64,000 nucleotides of DNA, taken from positions 124,001 to 188,000 of the forward strand of contig NZ_JBHIKY010000007.1 in NCBI RefSeq assembly GCF_042139015.1, written 5' to 3'. The position numbers were made by a program, and so were the translations under genes. The notes under the pieces are model-generated. The model was given only the letters and a program-made list of their open reading frames with translations. It did no database searches and was not told the origin of the DNA. Positions 33,219 through 42,143 of the stretch are shown here, one piece after another. This stretch comes from JBHIKY01 sp042139015 (GTDB lineage Bacteria; Bacillota; Bacilli; Bacillales; Marinococcaceae). The stretch's first letter is position 1, and each line of letters opens with the position of its first letter.

Positions 33219-33629
33219 TTAGTCCCAGAATGTGACTCCTCCTCCACCTTCAGGGTTAGTTGTAGACAGCATAAATTCAGCTTTATTATTCGCACCATCT
33301 ACGTAAGAACCGATATTATTAAATGTCAAACAACCGCCATTGCTGGTTTTCGCAGCTACTTTTTTTGAAGCTGAAGGATCATATTCCCAAAGTGCATATG
33401 AATGCTGCCTTTTAGTAGGGTCTACGCAAGCCATAAAATTTCCTCCGCCAGAATGTACATAATTAGTAAACCATAGACCAAGGTCTACATCTCTATTTTT
33501 AAAATCACTACTCCCTACATAATCCCATTCTCCTGCCCCGGTTGGCCTGACTTCTGCAGATACGGTTAAAGGAACAAAAACAGCGAACAAAACAAAAGCC
33601 GCCAAAACAATGCCGAATTTCTTTTTCAT
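33219..33629 (-). CDS. Small secreted protein, unknown function
   Basis: Not firmly recognised. The 136-residue product has a clear Sec signal peptide (MKKKFGIVLAAFVLFAVFVP, cleavage likely after VSA at 24). The mature part is about 112 residues, rich in Gly, Asn and aromatic residues, with only two cysteines (in FMACVDP and NGGCLTF) that could form one disulphide. SYVDGANNKAEF and VTFWD at the end give a beta-rich look. From memory it has some resemblance to small secreted Bacillus proteins such as YolA, but I cannot confirm that. It stands alone between repeat-derived gaps. ATG 33629 follows AAAGGAGG. Confidence 0.75.
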   Translation of the reverse strand: MKKKFGIVLAAFVLFAVFVPLTVSAEVRPTGAGEWDYVGSSDFKNRDVDLGLWFTNYVHSGGGNFMACVDPTKRQHSYALWEYDPSASKKVAAKTSNGGCLTFNNIGSYVDGANNKAEFMLSTTNPEGGGGVTFWD

Positions 33630-34356
33630 TTACCCGGTCCTCCTTTTAATAATATAGACTATCGATAGGAAAGTTTTTTCTTCAATATTTTTACACTCCC
33701 TCCTCCCAGTTTTCTACTTTTTGTAGCGATTATTTTTCATTTTAAATACCTGGTAAATTTTTTAGGGCTTCGAGGATGATACCTTGACTTTGAGAAACGA
33801 CTCCCCTGGTGAAGCTTGTAGTTTTTCCACTTCAAAAAAAGATACGGAAAGGATTTTTAGATGTGTGATCCAATGGAAGAAGGAGGAAATTGCACACTGG
33901 ATGGCTGTATAAGTAGTAGATGATGCATGCAGATATGCTTTGGAGTACCCTGTAAGGAAATTAGCAGGTTTAATAAGTAATAACAGTCAAACGCTTGATC
34001 GACCATTTTGGTTCTAATTGGAATCACTTTATTTCCCTGTTTGTATATTAAATTTATAGTAATACGAAAATTGTTGAATAACAATAGTGAGAATGGTAGA
34101 AGTTCCCATTTAGAAATAATCTAGTTCGATATTACTTACGGCAAATCCGCAGTTTAGAAATCCGCCTATAAGTAAGCCCCCATATCGGGTATATTTTTTA
34201 AAATTATGATACGTGAAATTATTTTGAACTCAGTGGTTGACTCTCTTTCAATTTTTGCTTTGCTGATTTATTGTCAGCAGAAACAGTTCTCCGAAATTAA
34301 CACCTAACAAAATACTGTGAGCTGTTAAACAAAAATCCGGCTCCATTGGCCGGTTG
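33630..34356. other. 727-base gap with no supported gene
   Basis: An AT-rich stretch with no ORF that looks coding on either strand. A 20-codon frame at 33861-33923 has a fair RBS (GGAAAGGA) and three cysteines but is too short to support. At 34336-34356 CCGGC/GCCGG followed on the minus strand by TTTTTG is the yueI terminator. Confidence 0.5.
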
Positions 34357-34785
34357 TCAGATACCTAATAATTTTTTCCACCACGGTTTTTCGCCTTCAG
34401 CACTATCCTCCGGTTCTTTTTTTTCCACAAATATTTCTTTATGTTCAACAGCACGTCCAGCATCGAGCACGAGCCCAATGTCCGTTTTTCGATTCATGTT
34501 CGAGACACGCCGGGCGTGAATACTGTGGTGGGATGCCAGTTTCGTATATGGTGATAATGTGGCATATGCAAGCTTTCCATTAATTAATAAAGTAGCACCC
34601 GGGTGGGCTTTCATCGCTTCCTCTACTTCAGGGTAAATACCTTTTTCGAGAACCTGTTTTTTGGTCAGAGCAATGATCACCCGCTCCCTGTAAGTTCCGA
34701 GAAAACGCTGTTTTTCATCCGGCCTCGTTTCTTTTTTCCCATAAATCCCTTCTTCGAGGTAATCATTAACATTTTTACCGCTCAT
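34357..34785 (-). CDS. yueI: YueI family protein (DUF1694)
   Basis: A 142-residue cytoplasmic protein matching DUF1694. The family opening VNDYLEEGIYGKKETRPDEK and the central FLGTYRERVIIALTKKQV are clear, with the YATLSPYTKLA segment after the middle. Function is unknown in the family; length and fold suggest a ribosomal-protein-L7Ae/eS8-like or binding protein but that is not established. The C-terminus is acidic and ends PWWKKLLGI. The gene has its own RBS and a terminator and no clear partner. Confidence 0.9.
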   Translation of the reverse strand: MSGKNVNDYLEEGIYGKKETRPDEKQRFLGTYRERVIIALTKKQVLEKGIYPEVEEAMKAHPGATLLINGKLAYATLSPYTKLASHHSIHARRVSNMNRKTDIGLVLDAGRAVEHKEIFVEKKEPEDSAEGEKPWWKKLLGI

Positions 34786-34892
34786 TGTAATTCTCCCTTT
34801 GCTATCAGATTTCTTCTGCCGATTATAACAGGTTAAATTTACTGATCTTCCATAAAAGAAGCATGTCCGCCCAGCCTTCCTCGATTCAACAC

Positions 34893-34924
34893 AAAAAGAG
34901 ACCCTGTAAACTGGATCTCTTTTG
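34893..34924 (-). terminator. Terminator of the DUF2680 gene
   Basis: AAAGAGATCC pairs with GGTCTCTTTTT across a short loop, directly after the stop codon on the minus strand, and ends in a five-T run. Confidence 0.75.
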
Positions 34925-34929
34925 ATATT

Positions 34930-35247
34930 TTATTCGTGATGATGAGCCTTTTTTCCATGATGATGGGGCCAGGTTGGAATAAAATTGTTATCTTCAAGCT
35001 GCTGGTGATGCTTTTCCATATACTTATTCATCTTCTCTGCTTTTTCCTGAGAATACACTCCATACTCCACGTACTTTTCCATTATTTCTTTCTTCGTTTC
35101 AAACACCTCATCATACATGCCAGACAGCTCACTTTGCTGCTTCTCCGTCAATGCCACGTTTGACTCCTGCTCTTCTGCGGCCTGTAATGGGGCAGTGAAT
35201 AAAATGGCTGAGGTAAATACTGCCGCAGCCAGTATCATTCGCACCAT
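34930..35247 (-). CDS. Secreted YckD/DUF2680-family protein
   Basis: A 105-residue protein with a signal peptide (about 1-23, cleavage after LQA). The mature part is a charged helical DUF2680 segment with LTEKQQSELSGMYDEVFETKKEIMEKYVEYG, split by the family pattern KEIMEKYVEYGV...EKAEKM. The C-terminus is histidine-rich (WPHHHGKKAHHHE), which could bind metal. The family is known from Bacillus YckD, of unknown function. It is monocistronic, with a strong RBS GGAGGG before the start and a terminator at the stop. Confidence 0.85.
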   Translation of the reverse strand: MVRMILAAAVFTSAILFTAPLQAAEEQESNVALTEKQQSELSGMYDEVFETKKEIMEKYVEYGVYSQEKAEKMNKYMEKHHQQLEDNNFIPTWPHHHGKKAHHHE

Positions 35248-35338
35248 AAATTATCCCTCCTTCATTCATTGTTCTTAATGTTCATAGAGAAGGGAAATAT
35301 ATGTGTGGTTTATTTTTCCATGTACAGAGCTCCCGTTT

Positions 35339-35689
35339 TCAAGACCAGTGACAGACCTCCAGACGATTTCCATCCGGATCATAAAAATGAAAATATGAAT
35401 TAGTCCCGTCTGATTTAATTGTACTTACTTCTACGCCTTTCTCCTTCAGCTGCCGATATGCTCCTTCAAGATCCGTGGGAAAGAAAATTGGATAGGAAAG
35501 GTTCTGCTTAATAGGATGGCCTTCGGACCTGTGCTCTAATGTTAAAGGAGTATCGCCACCTCCTACCTGAAGTACCCTGTACCCTTCTCCTTTAAAAACT
35601 TCGTTCAGACCCAAGTACTCTTGGTACCACCTGCTTGCCTTTTCTAATTCTGTTACTTTAAGCACGATCGTATCAATTCTTTCAAACAT
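35339..35689 (-). CDS. VOC-family (glyoxalase/dioxygenase fold) protein
   Basis: A 116-residue single VOC domain built from two beta-alpha-beta-beta-beta units: FERIDTIVLKVTELEKASRWYQEYLGL at the start, GGGDTPLTLEH in the middle, and YFHFYDPDGNRLEVCH at the end with the metal-ligand glutamate in RLEV. Substrate is unknown; such proteins include glyoxalases, fosfomycin-type thiol transferases and bleomycin binders. The start is ATG 35689, eight bases after AGGAGG; the upstream GTG at 35698 lies within the RBS. It follows the DUF2207 gene by 30 bases and may be cotranscribed with it. Confidence 0.85.
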   Translation of the reverse strand: MFERIDTIVLKVTELEKASRWYQEYLGLNEVFKGEGYRVLQVGGGDTPLTLEHRSEGHPIKQNLSYPIFFPTDLEGAYRQLKEKGVEVSTIKSDGTNSYFHFYDPDGNRLEVCHWS

Positions 35690-35719
35690 CCATTCCACCT
35701 CCTCCTAAAAAAATCTTTA

Positions 35720-37441
35720 TTAAAATGCGCCAGAGCCACCGCCACCGCCTCCCGCACCGGTACCTCCTCCGGTTCCTCCGGAAGAACTGGCAGCTGGATT
35801 GGCTGAAGCGTTTGCTGACTGGAAACTGCTGGAGGCTATTGGAGCCACCAGAGCAATCGTGGTAAGGTCCGCTCCTGAATACGTTCCGGCAGACTGGAGA
35901 GAACCTCCTGCACTCGCGGTAGAATTCTTAAATAAAGACAAAAGCTCTTCATTTTTCCTGCGCAGTGATTTATCGTTAATGCCAATGCCGTAAATAAACG
36001 CCCGCATTCGTTCATCCTCGGACCAGGCATTCCATTCTGCTGGTGTAAGGTTTTTAAACTCTTCTTTAAATTTCCGCCATTCGTAAGAGATTTCCGCCCC
36101 TTCGACGGTCCTGATATTTAAAAAGACCGTTGTTGCTATAAGCGCAATCAGGAGAAGAAGGGACACGAACAGACCTCCCAGCAGACCAAAAATCGGAAAA
36201 ATAATAGTTGGCGGGATCATAATAAGGCCTGCCACTCCAAAAATCCAACGCCATTTTGTATAGTCTTCATATAGTTCCCGTATCTTCACTTCATTCTTAA
36301 TTTCTTTCTGCCATTTATTTTGAATACTTCGGTAAGCAGCGTGATTTTTTTTATTCTTTGTAAAAGCCTTTAAGTCATCAAAGCTGAACTCTCCATCTTT
36401 TCCAATCTCATCAAACAGCCAGTTCAGCAGCACCTTCTCATGCGCCAGAGCTCCGTCACGAGTCAAGACCCTAAAGCGCGTATCTGAGAGTTTTTCTACA
36501 TAGCCTTTTCGGACCAGATCTAATAAAGCGGCAGGCTGTGCTTCTGACGGCAGTGATTGATAGTTGGTATATACCAGCGTCGCGGGCAGACTCATTTTTT
36601 GTCTGGGGATTCTTCCTGCCGTTTGAAAATCGCGTTTGACCGCCGCATATTTCATTTGAGTTCGAATCCAGATCATTACCCAAAATCCCAATAAGGCAAG
36701 TGAAATAACCGGCAGTACTGCCCAGCCTATAACCGTAAGGCGATCCTGCATGTGTTCACGTGCCGCAGCTGATTCAATTCCCTCTTCCTGCTCAGCTAAA
36801 ATATTATCTCTCATTGGCTGGTCAGCAGTGAGAGAAGCCGCAGGAAACAATTCTTTATCATAAGCTGTCCGAATGTCTCCTTTCGTACCTTCGGGGACTT
36901 CTCCTAAATCAAATATAACAGAGCCGTTCGATTGGATTTCTTCTGTTTCAAATGCTTCATCGTATCCAAACGCAATGACTTCATCTGTCTGCGCGGGCGG
37001 GTGAACCGTGACGATTACATTTTCATACTCAGATTCATTGCTGCTGTCAAAAAAGGGCCAGTAAAAGTCGGCAGTATCCGGGAAAACATCTACTCCGTCT
37101 TCAATATGGTAGGAAATATCCACCGTTATGGTCTCATCTTCCCCGCCGCGGAAAATCCGGTACATGGTTTCCTCTTTTTCCACCTCTAATGATTCACCAT
37201 TTTCCTCAGCTTTTAAATCTGTAATATTTGTCCCTTCTTTCGGGAATAATTCACGAGTAATTCCATTGAAGTCCCCATCAAATTCATAGGTGTGGGACTC
37301 TTCTACATCGACGCTGCCATCTTCCTGCAAAAACGCATCAATCGTCGTGCCTGTGATGGAATAATCCGCTGCAGACGCATGCAGAGGCATAAGCAGAAAC
37401 AACGCCGGGATGAACATAAATATCCACTGATTAAATGTCAT
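35720..37441 (-). CDS. DUF2207 membrane protein with Gly/Ser-rich tail
   Basis: A 573-residue protein. A signal peptide (1-24) precedes an extracellular DUF2207 beta-rich region at about 25-215 (DGSVDVEESHTYEFDGDF, TREL, VDVSYHIEDGVDVFPDT-like, ADFYWPFF). A membrane helix follows at about 240-262, then a cytoplasmic segment, two more helices near 395-440 and a cytoplasmic domain. The last 30 residues are nearly all G, S, A and T, ending GGGGGGSGAF, as is typical of this family. Function is unknown. It is the first gene of a probable pair with the VOC gene. Confidence 0.9.
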   Translation of the reverse strand: MTFNQWIFMFIPALFLLMPLHASAADYSITGTTIDAFLQEDGSVDVEESHTYEFDGDFNGITRELFPKEGTNITDLKAEENGESLEVEKEETMYRIFRGGEDETITVDISYHIEDGVDVFPDTADFYWPFFDSSNESEYENVIVTVHPPAQTDEVIAFGYDEAFETEEIQSNGSVIFDLGEVPEGTKGDIRTAYDKELFPAASLTADQPMRDNILAEQEEGIESAAAREHMQDRLTVIGWAVLPVISLALLGFWVMIWIRTQMKYAAVKRDFQTAGRIPRQKMSLPATLVYTNYQSLPSEAQPAALLDLVRKGYVEKLSDTRFRVLTRDGALAHEKVLLNWLFDEIGKDGEFSFDDLKAFTKNKKNHAAYRSIQNKWQKEIKNEVKIRELYEDYTKWRWIFGVAGLIMIPPTIIFPIFGLLGGLFVSLLLLIALIATTVFLNIRTVEGAEISYEWRKFKEEFKNLTPAEWNAWSEDERMRAFIYGIGINDKSLRRKNEELLSLFKNSTASAGGSLQSAGTYSGADLTTIALVAPIASSSFQSANASANPAASSSGGTGGGTGAGGGGGGSGAF

Positions 37442-37504
37442 TTCAACTGCACCCGCTTTCCTTCAATAAATCTACGCGAGAGAATAAAATAAGGTTTCAT
37501 ATAA

Positions 37505-37954
37505 TTATCTCAAAAGCTTCATCATATGGGTAGAATACGGAAAATCCCCAGTACGTTCAAATCCAGTAGATACATAGAAGGAAGAAGCGCTTTCGGAATC
37601 TGAATAGAGAACAAGAAAATTATAATGATCGCGGGAAAAAGAAATCATTGCTTCTAGAAGTGAACTCCCTGCACCGGTTCTTCTCCACTTTTTAGAAACA
37701 AAAAATCTTCTCACTCTGCCCACCTTTACGAAATCAGAATAAGGATCGCAGTTCACGCCTCCGACAGCAATTAATTTATTCTTATCATCCTGCATACCGA
37801 ATAATGCTTCCTCGGGCTGCTGACATCTATGAATACCAATTGCGTATTCTTTCTCCAGCCTGGGCGGAAAACGAATGCCCTCGGCTTTACTCTGTTTAAT
37901 GAGTTCAAACCACTCTTCGTATTCAAGATTACTAATTTTATTAATCTGATACAT
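37505..37954 (-). CDS. GNAT-family N-acetyltransferase
   Basis: A 149-residue GNAT domain. Motif A is seen in VGRVRRFFVSKKWRRTGAGSSLLEAM (acetyl-CoA pyrophosphate loop R-R-T-G-A-G-S at about 91-97), and motif B in VLYSDSESASSFYVSTGFERTGDFPYSTHMMKL. The substrate cannot be assigned. The gene is monocistronic, upstream of the DUF2207 gene on the same strand, with a 63-base gap that could hold a promoter. Confidence 0.82.
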   Translation of the reverse strand: MYQINKISNLEYEEWFELIKQSKAEGIRFPPRLEKEYAIGIHRCQQPEEALFGMQDDKNKLIAVGGVNCDPYSDFVKVGRVRRFFVSKKWRRTGAGSSLLEAMISFSRDHYNFLVLYSDSESASSFYVSTGFERTGDFPYSTHMMKLLR

Positions 37955-38084
37955 TACTATATTAATTCCCCTTATTAATCACGATAAAAATATCAGGATA
38001 ATTGTAGCACATTATTCCTTTTTATAGGATAATGGTATTATTAAAGACGTACATATTATATTTTATTGCTGGTGGATTGATTAT

Positions 38085-39377
38085 ATGAAAAGTAATAGAG
38101 TTTTACTAGTTTCCATAATAACTATAATTATCTTATTGGCCGCTTCCATTCTTATTTCTGTTACTTACGACTCTTATAGATTTTATAACGGACTTGCTGG
38201 GAGTCTCGCGATGTCCCCCGACGATGAAGAAATCGCCTTTTCTTATTATGAAAACGGGGATATGGAGATGTACACATCGAACAGAGAAGGTAATCATATT
38301 GAACAGGTATCCCATTCTCCAGACGGGGATGTGACCAACCCGGAATTTTCCCCGGATGGAGAAGAATTATTATACTTATCCGCTTCTTCCCAGAGAGTAT
38401 CCTCTATTTTTATACAGGACAGAGGCACAAAAAAAACGGAACAAATTACCGGGGAAGATATACACATTGAAGATGCTGTGTTTTCCCCAGACAGCGAAAT
38501 GATTTATTACATAGGAATTGCTGCCGAGGATTGGCAGGCTGAAGATGGAGAAGCTGCAGGTGGATTTGATTTATTTGCTTATGACCGAGAAAGCGAAACC
38601 ACTAAACAGCTGTCGAAGCAGAACTACTATATAATGGATAATCTCTCTGTAGATCCAAATAACAGCTTTTTATTATACAGCTCTTTTGAGGAAGATACTG
38701 AAGAGGTAATGAGCTTTTCTTTAAATGATGATCCCGACATTTCCACAGAAATGGAACGCTTTACCGGGGAAGTATATAATCCGACGCTCTCGCCGGATGG
38801 AGAAGCCCTTGCCTATAGTGTAATGGTGGATAACTCGGTTGGAAATGACAGTTACGAGTATGAATTATTCCTTTTTGACACTGACTCAGGGAATCGTCAG
38901 AGGCTAACAAATACCAATACAAATGTAGAAGCACCTGTATTCTTTCATGAAGATGATAGAATGTTATTTTTAAAAGACAGGGATTGGCCTGAAGATCCTG
39001 TAAACTACAGCCTTCATTCTATTAATCTTGACAACAGAGAAACGGAGAGGATAAGTATCAATGGTCTGGAGGAGCAGGGTACACCACTCTTCTATGCCAG
39101 TGCTGCTGCTTTTTCAAACAGGTATGTGGCAATAAGCCTCTATTCTTTACTTGGCATCCTTTTGACCATAGTTTGGAACTACAGGCAGAAAACTTACCGG
39201 CCGGCAGTGACAAGCTTTGTTTTAAGCAGTCTTCTATTTTTGTCAAGCTTATTTTCGCCTCTGTTTGATCCTTGGGGAATGCTCGGACTAGGTAATTTAG
39301 CCGGAAGCCTTGCCGTCTGTTCATTGATTATTTTAGCGTTTGCCTATATACTGAAACGTTTCCGGCCAGCTCCTTAA
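38085..39377 (+). CDS. Membrane-anchored TolB/WD40-like beta-propeller protein
   Basis: A 430-residue protein with an N-terminal membrane helix (about 6-28), an acidic extracytoplasmic region of PD40/WD40-like repeats at about 35-340 and three helices at the C-terminus (about 345-425). The repeats are seen in SPDDEEIAFSYYENGDMEMY, FSPDGEELLYLS, FSPDSEMIYYIG and LSPDGEALAYSV. Such propellers bind proteins or polysaccharide. The anchored topology is unusual compared with soluble TolB-like proteins. Strong acidity suits a halophile's outer surface. No neighbour suggests a pathway. The stop codon lies in a terminator hairpin. Confidence 0.75.
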   Translation: MKSNRVLLVSIITIIILLAASILISVTYDSYRFYNGLAGSLAMSPDDEEIAFSYYENGDMEMYTSNREGNHIEQVSHSPDGDVTNPEFSPDGEELLYLSASSQRVSSIFIQDRGTKKTEQITGEDIHIEDAVFSPDSEMIYYIGIAAEDWQAEDGEAAGGFDLFAYDRESETTKQLSKQNYYIMDNLSVDPNNSFLLYSSFEEDTEEVMSFSLNDDPDISTEMERFTGEVYNPTLSPDGEALAYSVMVDNSVGNDSYEYELFLFDTDSGNRQRLTNTNTNVEAPVFFHEDDRMLFLKDRDWPEDPVNYSLHSINLDNRETERISINGLEEQGTPLFYASAAAFSNRYVAISLYSLLGILLTIVWNYRQKTYRPAVTSFVLSSLLFLSSLFSPLFDPWGMLGLGNLAGSLAVCSLIILAFAYILKRFRPAP

Positions 39378-39396
39378 AAAATAGGAGCTGTTTTTG
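39368..39396 (+). terminator. Terminator overlapping the propeller gene stop
   Basis: AGCTCCT and AGGAGCT enclose the stop codon, followed by GTTTTTG. Confidence 0.8.
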
Positions 39397-39492
39397 TTCA
39401 AGCAGATTATTTGACCGGATATAAGCAGTTCTATTAAGATGGAATTTGTGCAGCAGCTTGAATAGTTAGTAATGTTGGCAGGTGAATATCTA

Positions 39493-39918
39493 TTGAAATG
39501 GACGCTGAGTGATTACATTAGTATTACCATTCATCAAACTGACCTTGCGCTAACAGGGTATATTAAAGAAAAGCTATCAGACTATAATCTAGCTCCTGAA
39601 CAAAATTTGATTATGATGCTGCTTTGGGAACAAAACGGCCTTACTCAAAATGAAATCTCACAGAAGCTGAATAAGGATAAAACGAACGTTGCCCGTATGG
39701 CTTATAACCTGGAAAAAAAAGGTTTTATTCAAAGGGTTCATACAGCCGGGGATAAAAGATCCTTAAAACTTTCATTAACAGAGAAAGGACATAATCTCGG
39801 GGAACTAGTCATTCCCATCGCAGAGGAGTTTCACAAGATGGTGACAAGTGGTCTTACGGATAAAGAAATCACTGAGCTGCGCCGTTTATTATCCATTATC
39901 CACCGAAATGTGGAATAA
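39493..39918 (+). CDS. MarR-family transcriptional regulator
   Basis: A winged-helix regulator of about 141 residues. The HTH and wing are visible as LTQNEISQKLNKDKTNVARMAYNLEKKGFIQRVHTAGDKRSLKLSLTEKG (residues about 50-100, quoted in part), with dimerisation helices at both ends. It precedes an azoreductase by 66 bases on the same strand, as with quinone/electrophile sensors such as MhqR and YodB in B. subtilis. The start is judged to be TTG 39493 behind GGCAGGTGA; ATG 39472 is in frame but has no RBS. One cysteine-free core suggests ligand rather than thiol sensing. Confidence 0.82.
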   Translation: MKWTLSDYISITIHQTDLALTGYIKEKLSDYNLAPEQNLIMMLLWEQNGLTQNEISQKLNKDKTNVARMAYNLEKKGFIQRVHTAGDKRSLKLSLTEKGHNLGELVIPIAEEFHKMVTSGLTDKEITELRRLLSIIHRNVE

Positions 39919-39984
39919 TTTTTTATTGTTTAGTTGCTATAACAACTATCGAGCTGAAAAAATATATGATGGAGGGAAACACAA

Positions 39985-40611
39985 TTGGAAAAGGTACTAT
40001 TTATTAAAGCAAACTCTCGGCCAAGCGATCAATCAGTCAGCGTTAAACTTTATGACACATTTCTCGAGCACTATAAACAAAGTCATCCGGAAGATGACAT
40101 TACCGAACTTGATTTATTCAAAGAAAACCTTCCTTACTATGATACTGATAAAATAAATGGAATGTTCAAACGCAGCCAGGGGCTTGAACTTACAGAGGCA
40201 GAGAGAAAAGCAGCCGATTTAGTCCAAGGGTATTTACAGCAGTTCCTGGATGCGGACAAGGTGGTCTTTGCACTTCCACTTTGGAACTTCACTGTTCCTG
40301 CAGCTCTTCATACGTATATAGATTATCTGTGCCAGGCAGGCACTACATTTAAATATACGGCTGAAGGATCAATAGGTCTGCTTGAAGATAAAAAAGTAGC
40401 GGTGTTAAACGCCCGCGGAGGTGTTTATTCTGAAGGTCCGGCTGCTTCAAAGGAAATGGCTGTAAATTATATTCATACCATTCTTGATTTTTTTGGGATA
40501 AAGGATATCGAAACCATTATTGTGGAAGGTCATAATCAATTTCCGGATAGAGCGGAAGAAATTATTGGAGAAGGACTTGAACAAGCAGCAGATGCAGCCA
40601 GCAGCTTTTAA
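39985..40611 (+). CDS. azoR: FMN-dependent NADH-azoreductase
   Basis: A 208-residue flavodoxin-fold quinone/azo reductase. The FMN phosphate loop is KANSRPSDQSVSV near 8-20, the flavin-contacting segment FALPLWNFTVPAALHTYIDYL near 93 and NARGGVYS near 139, all diagnostic of AzoR. It performs two-electron reduction of quinones, protecting against electrophile stress, and needs FMN and NADH. The start is TTG 39985 after GGAGGG. It probably forms a unit with the preceding MarR gene and is its likely target. Confidence 0.92.
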   Translation: MEKVLFIKANSRPSDQSVSVKLYDTFLEHYKQSHPEDDITELDLFKENLPYYDTDKINGMFKRSQGLELTEAERKAADLVQGYLQQFLDADKVVFALPLWNFTVPAALHTYIDYLCQAGTTFKYTAEGSIGLLEDKKVAVLNARGGVYSEGPAASKEMAVNYIHTILDFFGIKDIETIIVEGHNQFPDRAEEIIGEGLEQAADAASSF

Positions 40612-40621
40612 TATAGTCGAG

Positions 40622-40663
40622 AAACGCCTGAACTGCTTAACTATTAGCAATCCAGGCGTTTTA
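40622..40663. terminator. Shared terminator between azoR and lutR
   Basis: AAACGCCTG and CAGGCGTTT enclose a 22-base loop between the two convergent genes; T runs are on both sides. Confidence 0.75.
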
Positions 40664-41377
40664 TTATATGTTCAGCCCTTTATTCAAAGCTTCTTCTACA
40701 TTAGTCAAGTGTTTTAACATTGCAGTTCTTGACCGTTCTGCATCTGCGTGCGCGATGGCACAATAAATGTCCTCATGCTCCTCATATAACCGCTCCAGTG
40801 ATTTTTTTTCAGAGAACAGCCAGACGCGGCGGCTTTCAAACATAGTTTTTCGAAGGGTATCGGAAAGCTGCTGCATCACATCAACCATAATATTGTTAGA
40901 AGAGGCCTCTGCAATTGCAAGGTGAAAAGCAACATCCGCACTCTCCCCGACATTGTCTTTCCCGCTTGCTTTTTTCATGTCCTGTAGTGCTCTTTCCATC
41001 GCAGCAAGGTTTTCCTGCTGTCTATTCATCGCCGCAAGTTCGGCAGCGCCCACTTCCATAATTTTTCTAATTTCAAATAACTCCAGCATCTCTTTCTTTG
41101 AGATAATTCGTTCCGCTTTTAAAGGATCGAGAACATCCGAAAAGTCATAATTATTTACAAACGTTCCTTCCCCCTGCTTAATGGTGACGATGCCGACCGC
41201 CCGTAATGCACTAAGTGCCTCTCGCACTGCTGATCTGCTGACTTGAAATTGTTCTGAGAGCTGAACGACAGAATCGAGTTTTTCTCCAGGATGAATATCT
41301 CCGTTTTTAATCATATTTTCAATCTGTTCCCTGACTATTTCGGAAATTTTTTTGGATTGAATTTGTTTAAAACTCAT
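40664..41377 (-). CDS. lutR: FadR/GntR-family regulator of lactate utilisation
   Basis: A 237-residue FadR-subfamily regulator. The GntR HTH spans about 8-75 (GDIHPGEKLDS, EQFQVSRSAVREALSALRAVGIV). The all-helical FCD domain follows, with metal-ligand-type residues in HLAIAEASSN and the final EEHEDIYCAIAHAD...MLKHL. It directly follows lutABC, as in Bacillus, where LutR represses the operon in the absence of L-lactate. A 60-base gap separates it from lutC, so it may be cotranscribed or have its own promoter. Confidence 0.88.
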   Translation of the reverse strand: MSFKQIQSKKISEIVREQIENMIKNGDIHPGEKLDSVVQLSEQFQVSRSAVREALSALRAVGIVTIKQGEGTFVNNYDFSDVLDPLKAERIISKKEMLELFEIRKIMEVGAAELAAMNRQQENLAAMERALQDMKKASGKDNVGESADVAFHLAIAEASSNNIMVDVMQQLSDTLRKTMFESRRVWLFSEKKSLERLYEEHEDIYCAIAHADAERSRTAMLKHLTNVEEALNKGLNI

Positions 41378-41438
41378 ACAGGGCGTGTTCCTTTCATTGC
41401 GTGCTCGTTCAGCCTATTGTACCACAGCGGCATTACCA

Positions 41439-42143
41439 TTACCTATCGAGAATGATAATATAGCTAGCCCGGACCGGCCCATGAACACCAACGACCAGGT
41501 TCATCTCAATATCAGCACTGTTGCTTGGTCCGGAGATGAAATTGATGCACGAGGGAACCCGGTTTCCGGCAGCTGCTTTCTCATGTATTTTTTTCGTTAC
41601 CTGTGTCATTCTTGGAACGATGGTACTTACTGGAATTAAGGCAATATAATAAGTAGGAAGCAGACTGACAGATTGACCTCTTCCTCCTCCATTCATAAGA
41701 ACTACCGTCCCTGATTCAGCCAAAGTATAATCAGCAAAGGTGATTCCGACATCCGCTTTTTCAGTAATCTTAATATTTTCATCATCTGGAAAAGCCCCCC
41801 ACACATCAACATCGGAACGTTCGAGAAAGGGAGTTAATCCAAAGTCAGAAAATCTCGGATCATCCCATGTCACTGCTTTATCTGCTTGATATTCCCCCAT
41901 TACTTCATCTATTGCAGATTCCAGCTGAGCAGCAGTGGTTTCTTTAACGTCTGTATGAATAGTCTTACAGTGTTCCTTCAATACTCCGATAAGTTCTTCT
42001 CTTGAAAACTCCTTCATCACATCCCACTGCGGTTCAATCGAATACAGCGGCCTGTCTACATTTTCTGAGCGCCTGTCTCTGCCAAGCTTTTCAGCAATAT
42101 TATTTAAAAATGATTCTCGATTCTGCATCGTTCCTTCCGCCAT
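41439..42143 (-). CDS. lutC: Lactate utilisation protein C
   Basis: A 234-residue LUD-domain (DUF162) protein, part of the LutABC iron-sulphur L-lactate dehydrogenase. The family block ADVGITFADYTLAESGTVVL and FISGPSNSADIEMNLVVGVHGP near the end are diagnostic. Its ATG shares a base with the lutB stop (TAATG), so translation is coupled. A second in-frame ATG at codon 6 is also possible. It is cytoplasmic, working with LutA and LutB to oxidise lactate to pyruvate. Confidence 0.93.
   Translation of the reverse strand: MAEGTMQNRESFLNNIAEKLGRDRRSENVDRPLYSIEPQWDVMKEFSREELIGVLKEHCKTIHTDVKETTAAQLESAIDEVMGEYQADKAVTWDDPRFSDFGLTPFLERSDVDVWGAFPDDENIKITEKADVGITFADYTLAESGTVVLMNGGGRGQSVSLLPTYYIALIPVSTIVPRMTQVTKKIHEKAAAGNRVPSCINFISGPSNSADIEMNLVVGVHGPVRASYIIILDR

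Noticed and set aside
33861..33923. 20-codon Cys-containing frame with a fair RBS, possible small peptide
   Set aside because: Too short, with no leader/core pattern, no modification genes and no transport genes nearby.
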